Below, piece by piece: positions 37,545 to 47,594 of a stretch of DNA of 64,000 bases (positions are counted from its first letter, which is position 1; each line of letters opens with the position of its first letter). Source of the DNA: Juglans regia. Its lineage: Eukaryota; Streptophyta; Magnoliopsida; Fagales; Juglandaceae. The stretch lies in contig NC_049902.1 in NCBI RefSeq assembly GCF_001411555.2, positions 9,741,985 through 9,805,984 on the forward strand. The letters are read 5' to 3'. Under the pieces are notes generated by a model. That model saw nothing but the letters and a program-made list of their open reading frames with translations, was not told where the DNA came from and made no database searches. The position numbers and the translations under genes were made by a program.

Positions 37545-38510
37545 TCCTCCCCTCCTTAACAAGGAATTTCGTTCTCGAAATTCGGTGAGGACTATCCCTC
37601 TAGATGGGACTTTGACGGATGTGCATGCAGTCAGGCATTCTTCGACATTCTCGGTCGATGCCGATTGAGGTCATGATGACCCATCCTTTCCTCGCTCCAC
37701 CCTTAGATCTTCACAACCTTCGCCTGGGACAAGAGCTCCTTGCTCTTGCCTACTTCGTTGGCTACTTCGGTTACTACAGTCCCAATTGCTCTCTCGTGTC
37801 CTAGCTCCTTAGATAGATTCGGCATCACAGGACATTGGTGAATACCCACCCTTGTTTTGCTTGTTCATCATGTTCTTGGACCGTTTGCTTCTCCCATCTT
37901 TTCCTAGTGACTTTGTCAATGTGGTGTATCGTTTATGAGATCAGGGCCTAGCCATCTAGTGATCCTCCTTATCCCGATGGCATTCCTACTTGATTCCCCG
38001 ATGTTCTCCTTCTAGCCTTATTGCTTTTTGTCGTCCTTCCATGAAATGACATATTACTTCAGGTGGTACGGATGCCTTTCGTGCCGTCCACTTCTCTCAC
38101 ACAACGATGACAATTTGAGAATTTTAGATGTTGCAACAATTCGAAGGCTCATTTATAGATGTGCTCTTACCTTCGCCTTGACTATTCTACCCTTACTTAG
38201 TGTACTCCAGGTCAGTTGCTGCAGAGCGAATAAATAGAAAAACCGCTCCCATGTGAACCGCTCACTTTCTAATGTAAACTCCTCGTTTCTTGTGCTTCCC
38301 CATTGCATGTTCACCAACGGTATGGTTTTGGATTGTAGCCTCTTTTTATTCTATTCTAAGATTCGTACTGGTCTTTCCACATAGGTGAGGTTTGGTTGCA
38401 ATGGAACCAGATTTGGGTTAATCACTCAGGGTTGTTGGTTCCCAAAACTTTTGCTTAACGAGGAAACGTGAAACATGTTATGGATCCATTCAGATTCCTT
38501 TGGTAACACC

Positions 38511-38663
38511 TATGGGTGGGCACTGGGGCCTGCCACTAGTTTCCCCGCCCTTCCTCCGTTCGGCCCCACTTTGTTAGATGCAGGCTATGGGGCATTCGCC
38601 TGCATGTTAAATACATGTGGGGATGGGGCTCGATCCCAGGATATACCCCATTCGACATGTATC

Positions 38664-38694
<31 letters not shown>

Positions 38695-39529
38695 ATAGAC
38701 TTGTAAATAACGAAATGATGTCGCTTTGGATATCCCAAAATGGTGTCTTTTGAAAACATAACCCTAACTATAAATGGAAAACTTCCTCTCTCACCTCTCA
38801 TTTCTCTCATTCTCTCTTCCCGGTTGCCACCCCTCTTCTCCCCTGTTCTCTCCTCCTAGTGGCCACCATCCTTTATTCTTTCTCCTTTATCTTCTCCTCC
38901 CTCTTCCCTTCTTCTCCTCCTCATTTTTTAAGTATGCAGAGGGCTTCTCTCTATTGTCGTGGGTCACAACTGGCATTAGAAGTCCATGGGCTAGGAGTTC
39001 TAACTTTTAAGGCTAGCGCCTACGACCTTGGGTGATGTTGTGACGAATTTGCAAGTTTAACAACACACAGTCACGACCATGACGATCCACACAGTCACGA
39101 CCATTACGATCATGGGCCATACAGACTTCCCATAGATCTCTGAAGATTTGTGCATAGATCTGTATGACCATGATTGGGGTTGTGGCTTGTGGGTATATGC
39201 ATTTATTTTGTAATTTGTTTGGTTTATTTGTTTCGTTTATGTTTTGTTGGACTTGTTAATATTTTTTTTTAAAATTTATTTGTAAGTTTCTTTGATTTTG
39301 TTTGGATTTGTAAGATTTGTAATGCTCTTTATGATTTTTTTTAGATTTTTTTGTAAGATTTATATTATGGATCTATCTTTTGATCCTCTGGAATCTAGAA
39401 TATAGGGTTAGACTTGGGGGCCAATCCACCCCTTGGTATCTGGATGGGGGCACCCGCCCATGGGGCAGTGTTGGGGTTCAGGGGCCCAAACGGTCCTCCC
39501 CCATTTGGGAGGTGAGGGTAGCACCCCTA
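38511..39529. mobile_element. hAT-like non-autonomous insertion, 1019 bp
   Basis: The left end is TATGGGTGGGCA and the reverse complement of the right end is TAGGGGTGCTAC. The flanks GTAACACC (38503-38510) and GTAATGCC (39530-39537) agree at 6 of 8 positions, fitting an aged 8-bp duplication. GC-rich subterminal sequence (CGGCCCCAC; GGGGCCCAAACGG) and a TA run at 38670-38692 lie inside. No transposase is encoded. It interrupts the gypsy element between integrase and 3' LTR. Confidence 0.6.
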
Positions 39530-39833
39530 GTAATGCCACCCTATATGCTGTTGGGCATACCTTTCTCTAATACTTGGTAGGGTCCAATATATCTTGGGCT
39601 TAGCTTCCCTCTTAGCCCGAACATTTTTACTCCTATCAAGGGTGATACCTTGAGATATACCCAATCATTTTCTTCAAAGGTCAACTCTCTCATCCTCACA
39701 TTGGCATAGCTCTTTTGACTACTCTGAGTCGTTGCCTTTCTTTCCCTTATGAGCTAACTTGCTCTCTTATATCCTGCATAATTTCTAACCCAATTATCTA
39801 AGCTTGCCCAACTTTTCTTAACATAAAGGTGAT

Positions 39834-40544
39834 CTACATTTCCTTTCGTACAAAACCTTGTAAGGGGCCATTTGGAATTGTCGCATGGTAACTATTGTTG
39901 TAGGGCAAACTTAATGAGTGAGATGTAGCTTTCCCACGAGCCTCTAAAGTCCAATACGCATGCCCTAAGCATGTCCTACAGTGTCTGAATTTTCCTTTTT
40001 GACTGTCCGTTAGTTTGTGGATGATACACACAATTGAATCTCAAGTTCGTGCCCATTGCCGTTTGCAAGCTCTTCCAAAAATGAGATGTGAACCTTGAGT
40101 CTTGATCTGACACTATGCTCATAGGCACTCTAAAGTCTAACTATATGCTTTACATACAGTTGACTCAGCTTACCCAAAGTGTCCATTGTAGTAAGAGGTA
40201 GAAAGTGGGTGCTCTTGGTCAGTCTATATATAATTACCCAAATTGCATTCTTACACTAGGGGTAATCCAACCATAAAGTCTATAGCTATGCCTTCCCACT
40301 TTCACTCAAGAATGGGTAAGGACTGCAGATTTTTTGTTGATATCTGATGCTCAGCCTTTACTTGCCTACGCATGGCACACTTCTCGATGAAGTGAGCGAT
40401 ATATCGCTTCATTCCTTCCAACCAAAAGTTATTTTTGAGATCTTGATACATCTTTGTGCTCCTTGGATGTATCAAATATGGTGAAGTATGGGCTTCAGTT
40501 GGTATTCTCTCCATAATCTCATAATTTGCTGGACCACTCTTCAT
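39834..40544 (-). pseudogene. Integrase region of the gypsy element, broken
   Basis: The upper piece (40544-40302) holds the integrase zinc-binding part with HPRSTKMYQDLKNNFW and CAMRRQVKAEHQ. The lower piece (40031-39834) holds the end of the catalytic core with [19 protein letters not shown] and PYNNSYHATIPNGP. Frameshifts separate them, so no active integrase can be made. Confidence 0.8.
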
Positions 40545-41114
40545 ACCTTGTATAGCAAGGTTCCATTCTCGTGCAAACTAAAATGTAGAGGCCCTTTTCC
40601 TCTTTGGATTCTTTGCCGGATCTCCAATAATTTTGGATCTTTCCTCTGCTGATCCTTTAGTTTGTTGTAGTTTTTCACCTTTAATTCTTGTATCGAGACG
40701 AGGACTTCCTCTTATTGAGAATATCCTATTAATAGTAGTCTCATTCCCTAAGAAGTGAGTCTATTTTTTTTTAGAACCTCCTATGCCCTTGGATCTAGAC
40801 TTTCGAACTAGCACATCGACGACCAGGTTGGCTTTTCCTGGATGGTACTTAATTTTTCACTAATAATCGCTTATAGTCTCTAGCCATCTGCTTTGTCTCA
40901 TGTTGAGGTTCTTTTGGTTGAAGAGATGTCTTAGACTCTTGTGATTCATGTATATTTTACATGCTTCCCTATATAAATAATGTTGTCAAATTTTCACGGC
41001 AAACACCATGATTGCTAATTCCATATCTTGGGTGGGGTAGTTCTTCTCGTGATTCTTCAATGGTCTTGATGCATAAGCCATTACCCTTCCTTCTTGTATT
41101 AGGATGCATCCTAT

Positions 41115-42226
41115 TTAGTATTTTGATACATCACTATATACCACGAATGGTTTATGGGATTTCGGTAATGCCAACAAAGGGGCTGTGGTTAATTTTCTCT
41201 TTAGCTCCTTTAAGCACTTCTCACACGTCTCTGTCCAACTGAATTTTGAGTGCTTCCTAGTCAACACTATTAAAGAACTTGATAATCTGGAGAATCCTTC
41301 CACAAATCTCCTGTAATAACCAGCTAATCCCAAGAAGCTCCTAACTTCGTGCACTGTGGTAGGATGCTGCCAATCCATGATTGCTTCAATCTTACTTGAA
41401 TCTACCGTGACTCCTTCACTGGATATCACATGACTAAGAAACTTAACTTCCTCCAACCAAAACTCACACTTGTTGAGTTTGGCAAACAACTTATGTTCCT
41501 TAAGTTTCCCCAATACCAGTCTTAGGTGGTTTCCATGATCTTCAACATTCTTGGAGTACATTAGGATATCATCAATGAATACTACCATATCTAAGAATGG
41601 TTTGAACACTCTATTCATGATGTCCACGAATGCTGTTTGAGCATTAGCTAATCCAAATGGCGTCATCGTAAATTTGAATTATCCATACCTTGTCCGAAAC
41701 ACGATTTTTGGTATGTCATCTTTCTTGATCCTTAATTGGTGATAACTGAACCTAAGATTAATCTTAGAAAATATTGTATCTCCTTGCAATTGATCAAACA
41801 TGTTGTCTATCATGAGCAAAGGATATCTATTCTTTATGGCTACCTTGTTCAATTCACGATAGTAAATACACATCTTAAGGGTCCTATCTTTCTTCTTAAT
41901 AAAACTGGTGCTCCTCGAGGTGATATACTTGACCTAATGAAACATTTCGTCATCAGCTCTTGTAGTTGACCTTTTAACTATCTCAACTCTGACAGGGCCA
42001 TTCTATAAGGTGCCTTATGTACCATAACTGTTCTAGGTTCCAGTTTGATAGAAAATTCATCTTTCATAGGAGGTGGTAATCCTGATAGTTCCCTGAATAC
42101 TTTTGGGAATGCATCCACTACGGGTATTCCTTGTAGTTCTTTAGGCTCCTTCACCTTAAGCAATAGATGCACTAAATAAGCTTCGGCCCTAAATCTTTCT
42201 TGGCTTGCAATGAGGTAATTAATCAT
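41115..42226 (-). pseudogene. Reverse transcriptase region of the gypsy element, broken
   Basis: Pieces in order are 42226-41978 (SGLPPPMKDEFSIKLEPRTV), 41873-41679 ([18 protein letters not shown]) and 41666-41115. The last has [10 protein letters not shown], where plant RTs have the F/Y-x-D-D catalytic motif, then [20 protein letters not shown] and [14 protein letters not shown] stop and frameshifts separate the pieces. RNase H-like sequence follows. Confidence 0.85.
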
Positions 42227-42649
42227 GTCATTGACCGTAACCTACTGCCTTCCACCCCAGCCACTTGGAATGGTACCATCCTTTGTTGGCAGTTAATACT
42301 AGCGAAATGCCAAAACAACCAATCCATACCTAGGGTAATATCAAATTGCAATTAATTGAACATTATCAGGTCTGCCTCCATGATGACTTAGCCTATTTCT
42401 AAGGGATAACTTGTAACCATCTTGGTGCATAGTACTACTTCTCCACTTAGAAGTCGCTTATTCTAGCAATTGTAGAAGACATGAATGTCTGGGATGCACC
42501 TGAGTCAAGTAAGGTACTCTGTAGTATTCAAACATCCTAACTTGCCCTGAGATGATTGAACAAACTCAACTCTTACGACTATGCTCCGAGAATCGCTAGC
42601 TAGTTAACTAAGGTCGAGGTCCCTTACTTGTGATGGTCATGTTTCATGT

Positions 42650-43030
42650 AAATGATTTGTGAACACAAATTTTTATGCATGGCGAGGAATCACCCCTCGG
42701 CAGAAACACATGCATTCATAGTTTTGGAGAGGAATCACCCTTTGTGTAGATATGATTTATGCATAGTTATTATCATGGCGAGAAATCACTCTCTTATCAA
42801 AGCACATAAAATTCATCATATCTCATCATATAAATACCATTCGGGAATCACTCCACCTGGTCAAAGTGTAAGTTGACTTACTCATTTCAAATCATTTGGC
42901 ACGGGGAATCGCTCAACCCGGTCAATATACCCGAAAACAACACAAATGACAACTTGGGGAATCACTTTACCTAATCAACCAACTTGAAGACACCATACAT
43001 GATCAACTTAGGAAATCTCTCTACTCATTT
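42650..43030 (-). repeat. Degenerate tandem repeat with GGAATCACTC core
   Basis: GGAATCAC(T/C)C(T/C) occurs repeatedly with (A/C)CC(T/C)GGTCAA next to several copies, spaced about 35-65 bp, on the plus strand. It lies in the 5' untranslated part of the minus-strand gypsy element. Confidence 0.6.
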
Positions 43031-43399
43031 ATCAAGTGAGGCCAATACAAAAATGTTCCACCACAATCATCATGGGGACTCTTTCTATCTGTACGAAACT
43101 CGTGGAAACACGTCGTAGGAATGGTGCGGGGACTTCTCAACCCATCCATGATGAGCAACACACGGTAAGACTCACTCAACAAAAAATAATGATCACCACC
43201 AACCCACACCATTCAAACTCATTATCTCAAAACACAGTATAAAGATGATCCATAAACATAATGGAGAAGCTATCTATTACTTTCACATAGAAAAAGGGGA
43301 AAGTTATAGAATATGCAAAGCCTAATCTTACAACATACTCACATACATTTACCCCACATTCCCAATTTAGGAGCTAACCTACCAACAATATTAAAATAC

Positions 43400-44020
43400 T
43401 ACAATGGCGCTGGTGCTACTCCCTCTTTGTTGTAACCATGAAGTCACTTGCTTTCATTGAAGACTCTGAATTTAAAGAAGATCCAACAGTTTATGATCTC
43501 AAAAGTGAGATTTTTTTCTCCCATCCAAAGCCTTTATAAGGGTGGGATTGTTAGGTGTCCTTATGATTACTGATATGCTTGAATAGAAGGCCTTTGATCT
43601 CAGAAAATATGGCTTGCAAGCCCGAAATTATTTCTACTGCAGGCTTACTCTAGACGTAATGTCTCATATGGAGTATGGACCTCTATGTATGACACCTGCG
43701 ACCATTGAGCATCTTTGCCCGCATAATCCCTAAGAGCCTTCAAATTCGTATCGATTTTATCCTTAGCAGTATTCGAATTTTGACTGTTACTTGGCCTTGC
43801 CCATAGCATGCCTTTTGCTGTAGATCACCCTTTCCAAAATTTCTAGCCTCTTCAGCTCTTCGTTCTAGTCCGAGTACAATAAGCATAGTCCATGTTGCCA
43901 ATGGGAAGAGGTCGCTTCCTACTTTGGACTAACTTTACTTTGCCCTACCTATTGCCATCATCTTTCATAGTACCTTGCCAATGGGAAGAGGTCGCTTCCC
44001 TTGTTTCTGTGCAATCCTCA
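43400..44020 (-). repeat. 5' LTR of the gypsy element
   Basis: The outer end is TCCTCACA at 44020. On the minus strand a TATAAAGGC box lies near 43538, placing U3 above it and R/U5 below. A short internal duplication (CCAATGGGAAGAGGTCGCTTC at about 43897 and 43978, in part) is absent from the other LTR. The inner end is uncertain. Confidence 0.55.
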
Positions 44021-44325
44021 CATAATGTAATAAAATATATGACACAGTAGTGTAATACACAAAAAATTGTAAGGAATACATAAAAATACTTATTTTTATC
44101 AATCTCACACATCAAATTCAATAATAAGATTAGTTGATGGCACAAGAGGTGATATTCTTATTGGTGATTAAGTTCTTGATTGAGGTTAATTAGTACCAGA
44201 ATATCTTAAACACACCCATGTTGATCATTTTTAAAAATTTAAAATCAGACTGCACCACTTAGAATGCATCATAGATCGTTTAATCAATGGATCCATAAAG
44301 GATCTAAATTGATAAAATTAGATTG

Positions 44326-44432
44326 TACCAGAAACAATGGTATCTCCAATTATAGCCTCTTTGGGATATAGAATATATCTCTTCTCACCATCCCCATAAT
44401 GTATGAGACAAATGTATGCATTTCGATAGTCC
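44326..44432 (-). pseudogene. rpl2: Plastid rpl2 fragment, copy 1
   Basis: On the minus strand it translates to [19 protein letters not shown], then [10 protein letters not shown], the middle of plastid ribosomal protein L2, with only a few changes. It is cut off on both sides. Confidence 0.85.
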
Positions 44433-44619
44433 ATAGGTTTGATCATTTAGAATTTGGCCAATTTTCTCATTGAGCAAAAGGTACGAAATAAATCAGATTG
44501 ATTTTTAGATCACAAGTACTATGTGAAATCTTCGACTTTTTCCTCTTTCTCTATGCCTATCTCGCAGGTACAATGTTTGAATCAATAGAGAATCTTTTAT
44601 TTTGTATCTATATGAATGC

Positions 44620-44760
44620 AACTCATCTGCTGATTCTTCAACATTAGTCGGTTAGGACCTCAACTTCATTTCACCAAACTTCATCTTGGTCATGGATAAC
44701 CACCTAATCATAAGCAGTGCTAATTGCCATATGAAGGCTCGCTTCTGCTATAACTCTGGC
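44620..44760 (-). pseudogene. rrn23: Plastid 23S rRNA fragment
   Basis: The minus strand contains AGCCTTCATATGGCAATT, CACTGCTTATG, ATCCATGACCAAGATGAAG, GAGGTCCTAACCGACTAATG and TTGAAGAATCAGCAGATGAG. These follow the order of a conserved block in the 5' half of plastid 23S rRNA, with substitutions and a deletion. It is too short and diverged to function. Confidence 0.75.
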
Positions 44761-45035
44761 AGGTTCCCTTAACCAAGCCACTACCTATGATTTGCCAGCT
44801 CATTCTTCAATGGTCACGCAATTAGAGCATCAGTCTAGTCTCCTAATGAATAAAGGTTATGGATCCTGCTTTGATAGAAGTAATTCTTTCTTGTAAAGAA
44901 CTCATTCTGATACTAACAGTGGGTTGATAACCCACAATGGAAGGCAATCCAGTGGGGCCTTTTTGTTTGTGAAGTAAAGCAAATACCCTTGATCTCATGC
45001 CTTAATTGAATAAAGTGGTAAAAGTCAAAGGTGGT

Positions 45036-45140
45036 GCATACATTTATCTCATACACTATGGGGATGGTGAGAAAAGATATATTTTACATCTTAGAGGGAC
45101 TATAGTTGAGATACAATTGTTTCTGATACAATAGTTCCTA
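45036..45140 (+). pseudogene. rpl2: Plastid rpl2 fragment, copy 2
   Basis: It encodes the same L2 block as copy 1 but on the plus strand: [14 protein letters not shown] followed by a frameshift in the next strand. Its changes differ from those of copy 1. Confidence 0.85.
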
Positions 45141-45499
45141 GAAAAGTAAAAAATTCCCTACCTTTGAGTCATTCTCAATAACCATGAGATGATCATCTTA
45201 GGGTGATGGGTTTGTCGATGGATGCTCCTATTACACTCGTAGTCTTTGAACGATGAGAATTAGTTGTGTAAGATCATCCCACAGATGCTGTTGATATCCA
45301 GGGGTGTTGTGGACCTGCCATAGAACCTTGTTCAATAAGTGGAATATATTAGTTGTCCATTCTACAGCTCACCTGCTCACTTTATGGTAGTGAACCTATA
45401 GATCGGATCGAGACTATGTGATCTTTCTTTTTGTGTGGGATGATGCTTGGGAGAGAAGGGAATGTGTTGAGGAGGTGATTGAGTATCGATTTCCCTCAT

Positions 45500-46080
45500 T
45501 TTCCTAATAGGATTGGAAATCCTGTATTACACATATCCATACGATTGGCTTTTCGAGTTTCCTAAGTAGTGTAAAAGGAAGTGCTTTGCATCATTGCTAT
45601 TTAAAAGGATATAAGCTATATCAGGATAGGAATGTAGACCAAAGGAAATAAGTCTTTGGAATTGAAAAAATATAAATTGTAGGTTTAGCCAAAAAAGAAA
45701 TCATTTCATTATTATTCATTTTTAACAAAGCTAATAAATGTTTTTATTTAATTATTTTTTCCATTCTTATCTTTATCCCATAGAGATATTGAAAAAAAAA
45801 TTACTTGTTTTGTTGCTTTAACTTTGAAAATTAAAATCTAGAGAGCCTTTGAACGTAAGTAAATAGACCAAAATGAACAATGAGTTACATTTATGTAGCA
45901 TCATTGCTAATATGGGGATGCTTGGTATGCTTAAAGAAATAACCGATTAGTCCTACTCTAGGCATTATTTAAAAAAATAATAATAATTAAGAAATATGCA
46001 TGGAAACCATTCGAGAAGATGAAACTAGTAATGTTATTCATGAAAAGATGCAGTTTTGTTCTCTAACTTGAAAATGTTGT
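45500..46080. other. AT-rich spacer, nothing recognised
   Basis: No ORF, repeat or element end could be supported here. Confidence 0.4.
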
Positions 46081-46084
46081 ATGT

Positions 46085-47400
46085 TTATGTCGTGTTTCAC
46101 GGGTCTAAGCAACTCCATGCTAGTAGCACTCTGACTTTTCCCTGCAAGGGGGAGAGTGGGGGAACTTGAGGGCCGTGGTACCTCTGATGCTCAAGTCAAT
46201 CTAAGGTTGGGGATGAAGAGAGAAATGAGAGCTAGAATGAATCAATAGAGAAATGTTTCAGAGTGTAAGATCCCCCCTCTCGGCGGAGTGAGGGGTTTTT
46301 ATACTTGGTTGGGGTGGGTCCTGAGGTGATGGTGACCGGCGTGCAGCTCCGTACTGGGATCGCATATCCCTGCCAGCCTCCTACTTTCTGCCAGTCCTGC
46401 CAAGGTCGTTCCTGACACCCAAGAGGGCATGCTTGTTGCGTGTCGACACTCGGGCCGCATTGAATGAAGCGTGGCCCTGCCATGCGCACTTGATGCTATG
46501 TCATTAAATGCAGTATGGCTTTGGCCAGGCTCATTCCTGCTCCATTAAATGCAGTGTGGCTTTGGGGGGGCTCCCTGCTCTCCTGCGTCATCCGGATAGT
46601 AGTGTTAGGGACGGGGGTGTCCGTGACAGTCGGCCAGTTTGAGGTGTTAGGCTATCCCGTTGTGTCAAGGTCGGGGGTACCTTTATTAGTGGTGCCAAGC
46701 TACATGATATCACGTCCTCATGTCAGGACTTTTGCCCTGTATCCTCCCTTCTGGACCATCTCGGCTTGTCCCGGTTCTCATACGCGGGCCCTGGCCTTAT
46801 TTAGGGCTCGGCGCTTGGGGATTTCTCCCCTCACAGTACCTCGTGAATTCCTAGCACACGTGTGTGGTGGGAATTTCCAGGAGATTTTTTCTTCCCCTGG
46901 GTATCTCCCTCGGCTCGTCCCCGTCGTTCGCTTGCCATGAGTCGTTTAGGCTTCCCAAGGCCACCTGTTGCTATCTCAGTTTTTGCATCGCTTCATCTCT
47001 TGACGGTTGGGAGGGCCAGTGCATGTTGATCTATGTGCTAGGCCCATCATTAATGTTGACGTCGCTTGCTCGACATCCCTTCATACCATGTCGTACATTG
47101 ATCTACACGCTAGGCCCATCACCAATGCTAACGTCACCTGCTTTGTGTCCCCTTGATCTGCGCTATTCCTTGCCGTTTGGGCTTCCCGAGGCCACATGTC
47201 CTGGTCATTAACTCCTAGGTTTCTGCCGTTTGAGTTCTCGATGCTCCCTAGTCTCCAAGGGTTATGCCATGTGGGTCACGTTTGCCTACGCCCTAAGCCT
47301 CTATTAGTCCGTGACCTTCACGCAATTGTTGCCACGCTCCCATGTTTCTGCAACCCTGTGCCGTTTGGCCTTCTCGAGGTCACTAACCCATAACATCAAG
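46085..47400 (-). repeat. LTR of Tat element A
   Basis: It contains the minus-strand TATA box and R/U5 signals named above and a long GC-rich U3. U3 has internal duplications: GCTAGGCCCATCA recurs about 73 bp apart near 47038 and 47111, and a GGCTTCCCRAGGCCAC motif recurs at about 46949 and 47177. Plus-strand ORFs here are chance. The inner end near 47400 is approximate. Confidence 0.5.
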
Positions 47401-47424
47401 TGACCCCTCGGTTCGTGCGCGAGC

Positions 47425-47434
47425 CTATATAAGG
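47425..47434 (+). promoter_or_regulatory. TATA box before the antisense ORF of element A
   Basis: CTATATAAGG lies about 160 bp upstream of the ATG at 47595, followed by a pyrimidine-rich leader CCTTCTCCTTCTTC. It could drive the plus-strand ORF independently of the LTR. Confidence 0.45.
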
Positions 47435-47594
47435 CCTTCTCCTTCTTCAACCTTTGCCATTTGCCTCCTCCATTGCTACCTTTGATAGCTTTTTCTTCCT
47501 ATTCCTTTTCCTGCCGTTTGCCACCTTTGTACTTCATGCTTTAGTCCCTTCACTGTCTTTAACCTCATCCTTAGTATCTGCTGACACTGCTCCG

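Larger units (their letters stand above)
37150..44020 (-). mobile_element. Old Ty3/gypsy element (chromovirus-like), interrupted
   Basis: The element reads leftward. From high to low coordinates: an LTR ending at 44020; a tandem-repeat non-coding zone (42650-43030); gag/protease remains; RT (42226-41115); RNase H (about 41115-40860); integrase (40544-39600, split); then a hAT-like insertion; then the 3' LTR ending at 37544. A polypurine tract (minus-strand AAGGAGGGGAGGA) abuts that LTR. Multiple frameshifts and LTRs that differ extensively mark it as old. Confidence 0.85.
44326..45500. other. Plastid-derived DNA mosaic (NUPT-like)
   Basis: Several plastid inverted-repeat pieces occur in mixed orientation: rpl2 (minus, 44326-44432), 23S rRNA (minus, 44620-44760) and rpl2 again (plus, 45036-45140). 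Further sequence at 45180-45500 (TGGATGCTCC, TACACTCGTAGTC) recalls the plastid rRNA operon spacer. All pieces carry substitutions and small indels, as expected of old nuclear transfers. They are not adjacent in this order in plastid genomes. Confidence 0.7.

Noticed and set aside
44510..44600. Sequence between the plastid rpl2 and 23S pieces as further plastid DNA
   Set aside because: It may be plastid or mitochondrial, but I could not recognise it well enough to assign a gene.
46515..47393. Overlapping plus-strand ORFs of up to 141 codons
   Set aside because: They fall in the GC-rich U3 of an LTR whose promoter signals face the other way; no domains, and the frames change repeatedly.
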